This document shows positions 53,609 to 63,570 of a stretch of DNA of 64,000 nt, in pieces. Both the position numbers and the translations under genes were made by a program. Source of the stretch: Pseudomonas knackmussii B13 (lineage in GTDB: Bacteria > Pseudomonadota > Gammaproteobacteria > Pseudomonadales > Pseudomonadaceae); contig NZ_HG322950.1 of NCBI RefSeq assembly GCF_000689415.1, forward strand, positions 1,991,501 to 2,055,500, in the 5' to 3' direction. Under the pieces are notes generated by a model that made no database searches, had not been told where the DNA came from, and worked only from the letters and a program-made list of their open reading frames with translations. How positions within the stretch are numbered: the stretch's first letter is position 1; the number at the start of each line of letters is the position of its first letter.

Positions 53609-54406
53609 TTATTCCTCGTCCAGCTGCCCCATCGCGGTGGTGTTGAAGCCGCCGTCGACGTAGAGGATCTCGCCGCTGATGCCGCTGGCCAGGTCGGAGC
53701 AGAGGAAGGCGCCGGCATTGCCGACTTCCTCGATGGTCACGTTACGGCGCAGGGGGGTCTGGCGCTCGTTAGCGGCGAGCATCTTGCGGAAGCTCTTGAT
53801 GCCCGAGGCGGCGAGGGTGCGGATGGGGCCTGCGGATACAGCGTTGACGCGGGTGCCTTCCGGGCCGAGGCTGCCGGCCAGGTAGCGTACACCGGCTTCC
53901 AGGCTGGCCTTGGCCATGCCCATGACGTTGTAGTTCGGCATGGTGCGTTCGGCGCCCAGGTAGGAAAGGGTCAGCAGGCTACCGTTGCGGCCTTGCATCA
54001 TCTCGCGTCCGGCCTTCGCCAGGGCGACGAAGCTGTAGGCGCTGATGTCGTGGGCAATCCTGAAGCCTTCGCGGGTGGTGACAGCGGTGAAGTCGCCGTC
54101 GAGCTGGTCGCCCGGGGCGAAGCCAACGGAGTGGACGATGATGTCCAGGCCATCCCACTTCTTGCTCAGCTCTTGGAACACGGCTTCGATTTCGGCGTCG
54201 TTGGCGACGTCGCACGGGAAGCACAGGTCAGCGCTGGAACCCCAGCCGGCGGCGAACTCTTCGACGCGGCCCTTGAGCTTTTCGTTCTGGTAGGTGAAGG
54301 CGAGCTCTGCGCCCTCGCGGTGCATTGCCGCGGCGATACCGGAGGCGATGGAGAGTTTGCTGGCGACACCGACGATCAGCGCGCGTTTACCGGCGAGAAA
54401 ACCCAT
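53609..54406 (-). CDS. fabI: Enoyl-[acyl-carrier-protein] reductase (NADH)
   Basis: 265 residues from the ATG at 54406. Short-chain dehydrogenase that performs the last step of each fatty-acid elongation cycle. Cofactor site LAGKRALIVGVASKLSIASG; catalytic Tyr and Lys in MPNYNVMGMAKASLEAGVRY (Y-x6-K, FabI type); substrate loop SAGPIRTLAASGIKSFRKML. Target of triclosan-type inhibitors in this family. The frame extends 11 codons upstream, but MGFLAGKRALIVG is the conserved start. Confidence 0.97.
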   Translation of the reverse strand: MGFLAGKRALIVGVASKLSIASGIAAAMHREGAELAFTYQNEKLKGRVEEFAAGWGSSADLCFPCDVANDAEIEAVFQELSKKWDGLDIIVHSVGFAPGDQLDGDFTAVTTREGFRIAHDISAYSFVALAKAGREMMQGRNGSLLTLSYLGAERTMPNYNVMGMAKASLEAGVRYLAGSLGPEGTRVNAVSAGPIRTLAASGIKSFRKMLAANERQTPLRRNVTIEEVGNAGAFLCSDLASGISGEILYVDGGFNTTAMGQLDEE

Positions 54407-54428
54407 GTTCGTTCCTTCCTCTTTCAGG

Positions 54429-56060
54429 TCATTCATCAATCGCTTCTGCCGGGGCCATGAAAGCGGCTTCCAGCAGTTGCTGTGTGTAACGGTGGCTAGG
54501 CGCAGTGAAGATATCCTGCGCCGGGCCGCTTTCGACCACCTTGCCCTGTCGGATCACCAGCAACTGGTGGCTCAGGGCCTTCACCACCGCGAGATCGTGG
54601 CTGATGAACAGGTAGGTCAGGTTGTACTTGGCTTGCAGATGGCGCAACAGCTCCACCACCTGGCGCTGTACCGAGCGGTCGAGCGCCGAGGTGGGCTCGT
54701 CCAGCAGTATCAGCGCCGGTTTCAACACCAGTGCGCGGGCGATGGCGATACGCTGCCGTTGCCCGCCGGAAAACTCGTGGGGGTAGCGGTTCCGGGTTTC
54801 CGGATCCAGTCCCACCTCCACCAGTGCCTCTATGATCCTTTGTTGCTGTTCCTTCTCGTCACAAATTCCGTGAATCTCCAGGCCTTCGCCGACGATCTGG
54901 CCCACCGACAAACGGGGGCTCAGGCTGCCGAACGGGTCCTGGAAGACCACTTGCATCTCGCGCCGCAGCGGTCGTACCTGAGCCTGGTTCATGGCGTCCA
55001 GGGCATTGCCCTCGAAGCGAATGCCGCCGCGGCTGTCGATCAGACGCAGGATGGCCATGCCCAGTGTCGACTTGCCGGAACCGCTTTCGCCGACGATGCC
55101 CAGGGTCTGGCCCTGGCGCAGGCTGAATGCGATACCGTCCACGGCCTTGACGTGGTCCACCGTGCGCCGGAACACCCCTTTCTTGATCGGGAACCAGACA
55201 CGCAGGTCGTCCACCTCCAGCAAAGTCGGCCCCGGCGGATTCTCCACCGGACCTCCCCGCGGCTCCGCCCCGAGCAGTTCCCGGGTATAGGGATGCTGCG
55301 GAGACTGGAACAGGTTTTCACAGGACGCTTGTTCGACGATGCAACCGCGCTGCATGACACATACCCGATGCGCAATTCTTCGCACGAGGTTCAGGTCGTG
55401 GGTAATCAGCAGCATGGCCATGCCCAGCCGGGCCTGCAGTTCGCGCAGCAGATCGAGGATCTTCAGCTGCACGGTGACATCCAGGGCTGTGGTCGGTTCG
55501 TCGGCGATCAGCAGTTCCGGCTCGCAGGCCAGCGCCATGGCGATCATCACCCGCTGTCGCTGGCCACCGGAGAGCTCATGGGGATAGGACTTCAGGCGCG
55601 TTGCCGGATCGGGGATGCCGACCAGGTCGAGAAGCTCCAGCGTGCGTTTGCGCGCTGCCTTGCCTTGCAGACCCTTGTGCAGGGCCAGCACCTCGCCGAT
55701 CTGCTTCTCGATGGTGTGCAGGGGATTGAGCGAGGTCATCGGCTCCTGGAACACCATGGCGATGCGGTTGCCGCGAATGCCCCGCAGTTTGCGTTCCGGA
55801 GCCTGCAGCAGATCCAGTTCGCCATAGCGGACGCTACCGCAGGGATGGCGTGCGGTGGGGTAGGGCAGCAGGCGCAGGATGGAGTTGGCGGTTACAGACT
55901 TGCCGGAGCCGCTTTCGCCGACCAGGGCCAGGGTTTCCCCCCGGCGGATGTCGAAGCTGACTTTGTCTACCGCATGCACGATCTCGTTGCCGCTGGAGAA
56001 ATCCACCGAGAGGTCGCGGATCTCGATGAGGTTGTCGTTAGGTTGCACAGAGGCGCTCAT
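54429..56060 (-). CDS. yejF: Oligopeptide/microcin C-type ABC transporter, duplicated ATPase (YejF)
   Basis: 543 residues with two ABC ATPase domains. Domain 1: Walker A GESGSGKSVTANSILRL, signature ELSGGQRQRVMIAMAL. Domain 2: GESGSGKSTLGMAIL, signature FSGGQRQRIAIARAL, then an LDEPTSALDRSVQRQVVELL Walker B region. It powers peptide uptake with YejB, YejE and YejA. Its ATG follows the yejE stop by two bases. Homologues import microcin C and antimicrobial peptides. Confidence 0.93.
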   Translation of the reverse strand: MSASVQPNDNLIEIRDLSVDFSSGNEIVHAVDKVSFDIRRGETLALVGESGSGKSVTANSILRLLPYPTARHPCGSVRYGELDLLQAPERKLRGIRGNRIAMVFQEPMTSLNPLHTIEKQIGEVLALHKGLQGKAARKRTLELLDLVGIPDPATRLKSYPHELSGGQRQRVMIAMALACEPELLIADEPTTALDVTVQLKILDLLRELQARLGMAMLLITHDLNLVRRIAHRVCVMQRGCIVEQASCENLFQSPQHPYTRELLGAEPRGGPVENPPGPTLLEVDDLRVWFPIKKGVFRRTVDHVKAVDGIAFSLRQGQTLGIVGESGSGKSTLGMAILRLIDSRGGIRFEGNALDAMNQAQVRPLRREMQVVFQDPFGSLSPRLSVGQIVGEGLEIHGICDEKEQQQRIIEALVEVGLDPETRNRYPHEFSGGQRQRIAIARALVLKPALILLDEPTSALDRSVQRQVVELLRHLQAKYNLTYLFISHDLAVVKALSHQLLVIRQGKVVESGPAQDIFTAPSHRYTQQLLEAAFMAPAEAIDE

Positions 56061-56061
56061 C

Positions 56062-57081
56062 TCACTTCCTCGGGTCGAATGCGTCGCGCGCTGCTTCGCC
56101 GATGAATACCAGCAGGCTAAGCATCAGGGCGAGTACGGCGAAGGCGCTGATGCCGAGCCAGGGCGCCTGCAGGTTGGATTTGCCCTGAGCGACCAGTTCG
56201 CCCAGGGACGGAGAACCGGCGGGCAGGCCGAAGCCGAGGAAGTCCAGCGAGGTCAGGGTGGCGATGGCGCCGGTCAGGATGAACGGCATGAAGGTCAGGG
56301 TGGAGATCATCGCGTTGGGCAGGATGTGGCGGAACATGATGGTGCCGTTCTTCATGCCCAGGGCGCGGGCTGCGCGCACATATTCGAGGTTGCGGCCACG
56401 GAGGAATTCCGCGCGCACCACGTCGACCAGGCTCATCCAGGAGAACAGCAGCATGATGCCCAGCAGCCACCAGAAGTTCGGCTGCACGAAGCTGGCGAGG
56501 ATGATCAGCAGATAGAGCACAGGCAGCCCCGACCAGATTTCCAGGAAGCGCTGGCCGAGCAGGTCGACCCAGCCGCCGTAGAAGCCCTGCAGGGCGCCGA
56601 CGAACACACCGATGATCGAGCTCAGCGCGGTCAGTACGAGGGCGAAGAGCACCGAGATGCGGAAGCCGTAGATCACGCGGGCGAGCACGTCGCGCGCCTG
56701 GTCGTCGGTACCCAGCCAGTTCTCCCGGGTCGGCGGCGACGGTACGGGGACGCGCAGGTCGTAGTTGATGGTGTCGTAGCTATAGGTGATGGGCGGCCAC
56801 AGCACCCAGGCGTTCTTGTCGGTGAACTGCTGGCGCATGTAGGGCGCCTTGTAGTTGCCTTCGAGCGGGAACTCGCCGCCGAACACGGTTTCGGGATAAC
56901 GCTTGAACGCCGGGAAGTACCACTGGCCGTCGTAGTGGACGACGAGCGGTTTGTCGTTGGCGATGATTTCCGCACCCAGGCTCAGGGTGAAGAGCACGAG
57001 GAACAGCCAGAGCGACCACCAGCCGCGCTTGTTGGCCTTGAAGCGCGCCCAGCGGCGCTGGTTCATCGGGGACAGGCGCAT
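56062..57081 (-). CDS. yejE: Peptide ABC transporter permease YejE
   Basis: 339 residues; one N-terminal helix (WWSLWLFLVLFTLSLGAEII), a ~110-residue periplasmic insert and five C-terminal helices. The ABC-permease EAA-type loop is AARALGMKNGTIMFRHILPN. The long periplasmic insert is typical of YejE compared with OppC. Four bases separate it from yejB. Confidence 0.93.
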   Translation of the reverse strand: MRLSPMNQRRWARFKANKRGWWSLWLFLVLFTLSLGAEIIANDKPLVVHYDGQWYFPAFKRYPETVFGGEFPLEGNYKAPYMRQQFTDKNAWVLWPPITYSYDTINYDLRVPVPSPPTRENWLGTDDQARDVLARVIYGFRISVLFALVLTALSSIIGVFVGALQGFYGGWVDLLGQRFLEIWSGLPVLYLLIILASFVQPNFWWLLGIMLLFSWMSLVDVVRAEFLRGRNLEYVRAARALGMKNGTIMFRHILPNAMISTLTFMPFILTGAIATLTSLDFLGFGLPAGSPSLGELVAQGKSNLQAPWLGISAFAVLALMLSLLVFIGEAARDAFDPRK

Positions 57082-57085
57082 CGCA

Positions 57086-58171
57086 TCACTCCCGGTTCTC
57101 GAAGTCGATGCGCGGATCGACCAGTGTGTAGAGGACGTCGCTGACCAGCTTCATGACCAGGCCGAACAAGGTGAAGATGAACAGGGTGCCGAAGACCACC
57201 GGGTAGTCGCGGTTGAGCGCCGACTCGAAGCTGAGCAGGCCGAGGCCGTCGAGGGAGAAGATCACCTCGATCAGCAGCGATCCGGTGAAGAACACGCCCA
57301 GCAACGCCGAAGGGATGCCGGCGATGATCAGCAGCATGGCGTTGCGGAATACATGGCCGTAGAGCACCTGGCGCTCGGTCAGGCCCTTGGCGCGTGCGGT
57401 GACCACGTACTGCTTGCCGATCTCGTCGAGGAAGCTGTTCTTGGTCAGCAGGGTGATGGTGGCGAAGTTGCCTATCACCAGTGCGGTGATCGGCAGGGCG
57501 AGGTGCCAGAAGTAGTCCTTGATCTTGCCGAAGGTACTGAGCTGATCGAAGTTGTTGGAAGTCAGGCCGCGTAGCGGGAACCAATCCCAGTAGCTGCCGC
57601 CGGCGAACAGCACGACCAGCAGGATGGCGAACAGGAAGGCCGGGATTGCGTAGCCGACGATGATCGCCGAGCTGGTCCAGATATCGAACTGGCTACCGTT
57701 GCGCACGGCCTTGGCGATGCCCAGTGGGATGGACACCAGGTACATGATCAGGGTGCTCCACAAGCCCAGCGAGATGGACACCGGCAGCTTCTCGACGATC
57801 AGATCGGTGACCTTGGCGTCGCGGAAGAAGCTGGTGCCGAAGTCCAGGTGGCAGTAGTTCTTGAGCATGATCCAGAAGCGCTCGGGCGCCGGCTTGTCGA
57901 AGCCGTACATGCGCTCGATCTCTTTCACCAGCTCCGGGTCCAGGCCCTGGCCACCGCGATACTGCGAGGAGCCGCCTGAGGCGAGCTCGCCGCCGCCACC
58001 TGCAATGCGCCCGGTGGCGCCGCCGGCAGCGTTGTTGATGCCTTCGAGCTTGGCGATCATCTGGTCCACCGGGCCGCCGGGAGCGGCCTGGATGATGATG
58101 AAGTTGATCAGCAGGATGCCGAACAGGGTCGGGATGATCAGCAACAGGCGGCGCAGGATATAGGCCAGCAT
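57086..58171 (-). CDS. yejB: Peptide ABC transporter permease YejB
   Basis: 361 residues; an N-terminal helix (IPTLFGILLINFIIIQAAPG), a Gly/Ser-rich periplasmic loop (~45-80) and five C-terminal helices. EAA-type loop TARAKGLTERQVLYGHVFRN. The ATG overlaps the yejA stop codon by one base (TGATG), giving translational coupling. Confidence 0.93.
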   Translation of the reverse strand: MLAYILRRLLLIIPTLFGILLINFIIIQAAPGGPVDQMIAKLEGINNAAGGATGRIAGGGGELASGGSSQYRGGQGLDPELVKEIERMYGFDKPAPERFWIMLKNYCHLDFGTSFFRDAKVTDLIVEKLPVSISLGLWSTLIMYLVSIPLGIAKAVRNGSQFDIWTSSAIIVGYAIPAFLFAILLVVLFAGGSYWDWFPLRGLTSNNFDQLSTFGKIKDYFWHLALPITALVIGNFATITLLTKNSFLDEIGKQYVVTARAKGLTERQVLYGHVFRNAMLLIIAGIPSALLGVFFTGSLLIEVIFSLDGLGLLSFESALNRDYPVVFGTLFIFTLFGLVMKLVSDVLYTLVDPRIDFENRE

Positions 58172-59988
58172 CAGCGAGACTCCTGCTGCGCCGTAGCGGT
58201 GGAAGGTTCGGCGTTTTCACGCGCCTGCCACCAGGTCATCAGCGCATAGCTGTAGGGCGGCAGCTTCTGCGGATGGGCAAGGCGGTTCCAGTACGCCAGT
58301 CGCCAGGTGTCCAGGTACCAGTTGGGGACCACGTAGTGTCCCCATTGCAGGGCGCGATCCAGCGCGCGGGCGTGGTGCACCAGCGAGTCACGCGAGTCGG
58401 CGGCGATCAGGCCCTCGACCAGTGCATCGACCGCCGGATCGCGCAAGCCGATGAAGTTGCGACTGCCGGGATTGTCGGCACTGCTCGAATGCCAGAACTC
58501 ACGCTGCTCGTTGCCTGGTGAATTGGACTGAGGCCAACTGGCGACCATCATGTCGAAGTCGCGCGAGCGCAGCCGATTGACGTACTGGGAGACATCGACC
58601 AGGCGAATCTGCAGGTCGATGCCCAGCTCGGACAGGTTGCGCTTGAAGGGCAGCAGCACGCGCTCGAAGTCAGCCTGGGCCAGCATGAACTCGAAACTCA
58701 GCGGCTTGCCGTCGGGGTCGACCATGCGGTCGTCGACGATCTTGTAGCCGGCGTCGAGCAGCAGGCGATAGGCCTTGCGCTTCTGTTCACGAATGATGCC
58801 GCTGCCGTCGCTTACCGGCGGCTCGAAGACGCTGTCGAAGACCTGCGGCGGCAGCTTGTCGCGAAGCGGTTCGAGGATCTTCAGTTCCTCGGCGTCTGGC
58901 AGTGCGTGGGCGGCCATTTCGGAGTTCTCGAAATAGCTGCGGTCGCGCTTGTAGGAGCCGAAGAACATCTGCTTGTTGGTCCACTCGAAGTCGAACAGCA
59001 GGCTGATGGCTTCGCGCACGCGCACGTCCTTGAATACTGGGCGGCGCATGTTGAAGACGAACCCTTGCATGCCCCAGGGATTGTCGTTGGGCAATTCCTG
59101 GCGAACGATGCGTCCGTCGCGCACGGCTGGCGAGTCGTAGGCGGTGGCCCAGTTCTTGGCGATGCGCTCTTCGTTGAAGTCGAACTGTCCGGCCTTGAAG
59201 GCTTCCAGGGCGACGGTGAGGTCGCGGTAGGAGTCGACGACCACGGCATCGAAGTTGTTGAAGCCGCGATTCACCGGCAGGTCCTTCGCCCAGTAGTCCT
59301 TGACCCGCTCGTAGCGAATCGAGCGTCCCGGGTCGACCTTGGCCACGCGATAGGGGCCGCTGCCCAGCGGCGGCTCCAGGCTGGTCTTGCCGAAGTCGCG
59401 GCTGTCCCACCAGTGCTTGGGCAGGATCGCGATTTGCCCGAGGATCAACGGCAGTTCGCGGTTGCCCGCACGCTTGAAGTCGAAGCGCACGCGCAGTCGA
59501 TCTTCGGCTACCACCTTGTCGACGTCCGCATAGTAGTTGCGGTACATCGGGTCGCCCTTGGTCATCAGGGTGTTGAAGGTGAAGACCACGTCTTCGGCGG
59601 TCACTGGGGTGCCGTCGGCGAAGCGCGCCTGCGGTCGCAGATAGAAGCGCACGAAGCGTTGTTGTGGGTCCTTTTCGATCTTCTCGGCGAGCAGTCCGTA
59701 TTCGGTGAAGGGCTCGTCCAGCGAGTGGAAGGTCAGGGTGTCGTAGACCAGGTTGATCTGCGACGCCGGATTGCCCTTGGGAATGAACGGATTGAGGCTG
59801 TCGAAGCCTCCGAAGTCGGAGAGTCGCAGGGTGCCGCCTTGCGGCGCCTTGGCGTTGACGTAGTCGAAGTGCTGGAAGTCGGCGGGGTACTTCGGTGGTT
59901 CGTCGTAAAGGGTGATGGCGTGCTGCGGGGCGGCTTGCGCCAGAGTCGCCAGACCCAACAGCGCGGCGGCCAGAATGCGGCGCATCAT
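58171..59988 (-). CDS. yejA: Periplasmic peptide-binding protein YejA
   Basis: 605 residues from ATG 59988. Signal peptide MMRRILAAALLGLATLAQAA with cleavage after QAA. SBP family 5: GGTLRLSDFGGFDSLNPFIP near the N-terminus, then VTAEDVVFTFNTLMTKGDPM and AISLLFDFEWTNKQMFFGSY. It delivers oligopeptides to YejBE. First gene of the yejABEF operon. P. aeruginosa has two adjacent binding-protein genes here as I remember; only one is present. Confidence 0.92.
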   Translation of the reverse strand: MMRRILAAALLGLATLAQAAPQHAITLYDEPPKYPADFQHFDYVNAKAPQGGTLRLSDFGGFDSLNPFIPKGNPASQINLVYDTLTFHSLDEPFTEYGLLAEKIEKDPQQRFVRFYLRPQARFADGTPVTAEDVVFTFNTLMTKGDPMYRNYYADVDKVVAEDRLRVRFDFKRAGNRELPLILGQIAILPKHWWDSRDFGKTSLEPPLGSGPYRVAKVDPGRSIRYERVKDYWAKDLPVNRGFNNFDAVVVDSYRDLTVALEAFKAGQFDFNEERIAKNWATAYDSPAVRDGRIVRQELPNDNPWGMQGFVFNMRRPVFKDVRVREAISLLFDFEWTNKQMFFGSYKRDRSYFENSEMAAHALPDAEELKILEPLRDKLPPQVFDSVFEPPVSDGSGIIREQKRKAYRLLLDAGYKIVDDRMVDPDGKPLSFEFMLAQADFERVLLPFKRNLSELGIDLQIRLVDVSQYVNRLRSRDFDMMVASWPQSNSPGNEQREFWHSSSADNPGSRNFIGLRDPAVDALVEGLIAADSRDSLVHHARALDRALQWGHYVVPNWYLDTWRLAYWNRLAHPQKLPPYSYALMTWWQARENAEPSTATAQQESR

Positions 59989-60448
59989 GGGCGCATCTCC
60001 CGGCAGGCAGCGCGTCGGCTTCCACGAATCCCTGCGGCGAGGCTGGCCGGCTCGAGAAGGTGCGCGGGAATCAGGGGCGGGTGCTTGGGCATCATGCAGT
60101 CGTCGGGTCCATTCGGGATGGCGTTGTTTGTACTGGGTCCGGTCCGCCTTGCGCAAGCGCGGAAAGCGCCACCCGGCGCATTTGGCGCGGGGCGACCGGG
60201 AGGATTCGGCATCAGGAAGCGAATAGACCGGGACTGACCCGCCGAGGTTTCCGCAAAGGGAACGAGATTCGCGTCGCAATTCGTTTGCCGTTGACGGCCA
60301 CAGGCATGCAGGACGTCGGAGCGCGAAGCTATACCGGCCCGAGTTCTTCTAAAGTAACAGCTTGTTTCTCCAGCAAAAGTATATGCTGAATGGGCATAAT
60401 GCCATTACAGCGTCAGAGCACCTCAAACGCATTTTCGAGGGTTGTCCC
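59989..60448. other. Divergent intergenic region, yejA to the HDOD gene
   Basis: 460 bases with no convincing gene; the frame open from 60362 and an ATG at 60383 could extend the HDOD protein. The part near 60283-60375 is less GC-rich (CTAAAGTAACAGCTTGTTTC), as expected for promoters, but no clear sigma-70 or sigma-54 site was found. Confidence 0.4.
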
Positions 60449-61891
60449 GTGAACACCGCCAAACAGGGGCTGGACTATTGGATCGAGCGCCTCAGCGAGG
60501 CCGAGCTGCCGGCCTTGGCCGCGGTGGTTCAGGACCTGCAGCAACTTGCCGCGCACGATCAGTCGTCGGTACGGCAACTGGCGGAAGTGCTGCTGCGCGA
60601 TGCCAGCCTGACCTCCCAGGTGCTGCGGGTTGCCAACAGCGTCTACTACAACCCCTCGCAGGAAAGCATCCGTACCATTTCCCGCGCGATCGTACTGATC
60701 GGCTTCGAGAACGTGCGGCTGATCGGGCTTTCGGCCTGCCTGATCGACCAGTTGCTGGGCAAGGAGCCGCGCGAACAGCTGCTGGAGCTGCTCGCGCGTG
60801 CTTTCCATGCTGCCGTTCAGGCGCGCAACCTGGCGGGCTTCGTGCTCGCTCGCGAGCAGGAGGAAGTGTTCATCTCCGCGCTGCTCTACAACGTCGGAGA
60901 GCTGGCTTTCTGGGGCGGCGGCGGTGAGCAGGCCGATATGCTTTCGGCGCTCCTTCGGCAACCCGGGCAGGAGCAGGAGGCTGCGGTGCGCCAGGTGCTG
61001 GGGATCAGCTTCCGCCAATTGACGACGGGCCTGATGCGCAGTTGGGGATTGGGTGAGAGCCTCGGGATGGCGGCGTCCGGAGGCTCCCCGCGAGTCCCGG
61101 CTTCACGCGCCGTGGCTTTGGGGGTGCGGATCAGCGAGGCGGCACTGGATGGCTGGGACTGCCCCGAAATGGAAAAGCTCGTTGACCAGGTCGCGCAGTT
61201 CACTCAGTTGCCACGCGAGGAAGTGCTGCCGCTGATTCTGGCAAACGCCGAAGAGGCCGTTAAGGTGGCGGCGACCTTCGGTGCCAGTCGGCTGTGCAAG
61301 CTGATCCCGCAGACCGACCCGGAGCAGATCCGTCTGCAACGGGAACGGCGTCGTGCGGCGTTGCTCCAGCCGGATCTGGATCAAATGCGTCGCTGTCTTC
61401 AGGAGCTGGGCACGCTCGCCAGTGCGCCGGCGGGCATCGAGGCGGTGCTCGACAATCTGGTCGACGGACTACACCGCGGTGCGGGCCTGGAGCGCGTGAT
61501 GGTGGCGGTGCTGGCCGAGCAGCAGACGCGCTATCGCGTGCGCCGGGCTGTCGGCGAGGGGAGTGACGCGTGGCTGGCGAATTTCGAGCTGCCTGTCGGC
61601 AAGGGCGCCGATGCGCACCTCTTCGACTACGTGCTCAAGAGTCGCGAACCGGTGTGGATGGGCGTTCCCGCCAGCTACGGACTGAGCGATCTGGTCAGCC
61701 AGACGCTGCGCCAGCACCTGGGGCAGGGCATGTTCTTCATTGCGCCCTTGCTGGCCGGCAAGCGACAGGTCGGTGTGCTCTATGCCGATAACCGCCCATC
61801 GGGGCGCGCGCTGCTGCATGAGCAATACGTGGCCTTCCGGCATTTCACTCAGGCGGTGGGGCGCTGCCTACAGGCCCTCAGCCAGCGCTGA
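60449..61891 (+). CDS. HDOD-domain protein with C-terminal GAF-like domain
   Basis: 480 residues from GTG 60449, seven bases after GAGGG; an upstream in-frame ATG at 60383 would add 22 residues. HDOD domain ~15-220: LPALAAVVQDLQQLAAHDQS, LLRDASLTSQVLRVANSVYY, ISRAIVLIGFENVRLIGLSA, FISALLYNVGELAF. The HD catalytic pair is not kept (LLYNVGE). Residues ~330-475 resemble a GAF domain (ASAPAGIEAVLDNLVDGLHR; MFFIAPLLAGKRQVGVLYAD). Such proteins act in signalling, often tied to cyclic-di-GMP. It stands alone between yejA and mltD. Confidence 0.82.
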   Translation: MNTAKQGLDYWIERLSEAELPALAAVVQDLQQLAAHDQSSVRQLAEVLLRDASLTSQVLRVANSVYYNPSQESIRTISRAIVLIGFENVRLIGLSACLIDQLLGKEPREQLLELLARAFHAAVQARNLAGFVLAREQEEVFISALLYNVGELAFWGGGGEQADMLSALLRQPGQEQEAAVRQVLGISFRQLTTGLMRSWGLGESLGMAASGGSPRVPASRAVALGVRISEAALDGWDCPEMEKLVDQVAQFTQLPREEVLPLILANAEEAVKVAATFGASRLCKLIPQTDPEQIRLQRERRRAALLQPDLDQMRRCLQELGTLASAPAGIEAVLDNLVDGLHRGAGLERVMVAVLAEQQTRYRVRRAVGEGSDAWLANFELPVGKGADAHLFDYVLKSREPVWMGVPASYGLSDLVSQTLRQHLGQGMFFIAPLLAGKRQVGVLYADNRPSGRALLHEQYVAFRHFTQAVGRCLQALSQR

Positions 61892-61901
61892 GGGCTGGGC
61901 A

Positions 61902-63491
61902 TCAGCGGCTGGCGGTATCGAGGTACAGGGTCAGGGTCTGGCCCGGCTTGAGGGCGTGGGCGCTGCGCGGGTTCCAGCGCTTGATGTGCTGCATCTCGAC
62001 GTTGAAGCGCTTGGCGATCAGGTACATGGAATCGCCGCGTTGGACCTTGTAGTAGGTCGCCGCTTCTTTGGGCTTCTGTGCCTTGTCGTTGCTGGAGGCG
62101 CGCGCCATTAGCTGGCTGCCGCTCTGCAGCTTGAGGGTCTGGCCAGGCTTGATGCCGTGGCTGTCGAGATTGTTCCAGCGCTTCAGATCGTCGACGCCGA
62201 CACCGGTTGAGCGGGCGATCTGCCAGAGGTTCTCGCCACTTTTTACCTTGTAGGTCCTGCTCGGCGCCGGGCGCGTCTCGGCCCTGGCCAATTGCGGCGG
62301 GCTTGCCGGCTCGGCCAGGTTGCCAGTGCCGCGGCCCGGGATCAGCAGGGCCTGGCCATGGCGCAGGCGACCATTACCCAGGCGATTGCTGTTCTTGAGT
62401 TCGGCAACGCTGACATCGAAGCGCTTGGCGATGCTGGCCAGGCTGTCGCCGCGGCGCACCTTGTACTGCTTCCAGCTCACCAATTCCTGCGGCTTGAGCG
62501 TGGCAAGGCCGGCCTTCAGGGTTGCTGCCTTGGCCTTGGGCACCAGCACCTGTTGCGGGCCATCCAGCGTAACGCGGCGAGTGAACGCGGGGTTGAGCTG
62601 GTAGAGCTCGTCGGCATCGACGTCGGCAAGGGCCGCGATTCGGTTCAGGTCCAGGCCCGGTTTGATCTTCACCGCCTTGAAATAGGCTTCGTTGGCGATT
62701 GGGTTCAGGTTGATGCCGTAGGCCTGGGGCGACATCACCAACTGCGACAGGGCCAGCAACTTGGGTACGTAGTCCTGGGTTTCCTGCGGCAGCGAAAGGT
62801 TCCAGTAGTCGGTCGGCAGGCCGAGCCGCTGGTTGCGTTCGATCGCCCGGCTCACCGTGCCTTCGCCGGCGTTGTAGGCGGCCAGCGCGAGCAGCCAGTC
62901 GCCGTTGAACATGTCGTGCAGGCGGTCCAGGTAGGTCAGCGCGGCGTTGGTCGAGGCCTTGATGTCGCGGCGGCCGTCGTACCAGCTGGTCTGGCGCAGG
63001 TTGAAGTGGGTGCCGGTGGCCGGCATGAACTGCCAGAGGCCAACCGCTTGCGCGCGGGAAATCGCCAGGGGGTTGTAGGCGCTCTCGATCATAGGCAGCA
63101 GCGCCAGTTCGAGCGGCATGTTGCGCGCTTCCAGGCGTTCCACCACGTAGTGCATGTACGGGCCGCCACGCTCGGTGGCCTGCTCGATGAAGTCCTGGTT
63201 GCTGACGTACCACAGGCGCTGACGCTCGATGCGCGGGTTGTTGTCGGTGGCGTCGGCTTGTAGCTGGAAACCGTGGCGTACGCGAACCCAGATGTCGCTG
63301 TCATCGGCATAGGCCGGGTTGAACTGAACGTCTACCGCGCGCGGTGCCGCGGGCTTGTAGTTGGCGTCCTGGGAGGACATGTGGCCGCTGGTCTGGCAGC
63401 CGGCCAGGGCGCCGGCGCCAAGCAGAATGGAGACTCGTATGGCACGAGCCAATGCGTCTAGATCGCTGGTCTTACTGGTCTTTGGCGGCAT
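61902..63491 (-). CDS. mltD: Membrane-bound lytic murein transglycosylase D
   Basis: 529 residues. Lipoprotein signal with lipobox LAGC (~residue 32). Family 1D lytic transglycosylase domain ~105-270: LALLPMIESAYNPLAISRAQ with the catalytic Glu, AVGLWQFMPATGTHFNLRQT, ALAAYNAGEGTVSRAI. Three LysM modules follow (KQYKVRRGDSLASIAKRFDV; TYKVKSGENLWQIARSTGVG; TYYKVQRGDSMYLIAKRFNV). It cleaves peptidoglycan with formation of 1,6-anhydromuropeptides. In Pseudomonas it pairs with gloB as here. Confidence 0.95.
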   Translation of the reverse strand: MPPKTSKTSDLDALARAIRVSILLGAGALAGCQTSGHMSSQDANYKPAAPRAVDVQFNPAYADDSDIWVRVRHGFQLQADATDNNPRIERQRLWYVSNQDFIEQATERGGPYMHYVVERLEARNMPLELALLPMIESAYNPLAISRAQAVGLWQFMPATGTHFNLRQTSWYDGRRDIKASTNAALTYLDRLHDMFNGDWLLALAAYNAGEGTVSRAIERNQRLGLPTDYWNLSLPQETQDYVPKLLALSQLVMSPQAYGINLNPIANEAYFKAVKIKPGLDLNRIAALADVDADELYQLNPAFTRRVTLDGPQQVLVPKAKAATLKAGLATLKPQELVSWKQYKVRRGDSLASIAKRFDVSVAELKNSNRLGNGRLRHGQALLIPGRGTGNLAEPASPPQLARAETRPAPSRTYKVKSGENLWQIARSTGVGVDDLKRWNNLDSHGIKPGQTLKLQSGSQLMARASSNDKAQKPKEAATYYKVQRGDSMYLIAKRFNVEMQHIKRWNPRSAHALKPGQTLTLYLDTASR

Positions 63492-63570
63492 TGGCTGATG
63501 ACTGTGTCCGGGGTAAAAATTTCGGGGATTCTAAAAACCGTCCCGGAGATGGTCAAGATTTCGCCAGACC

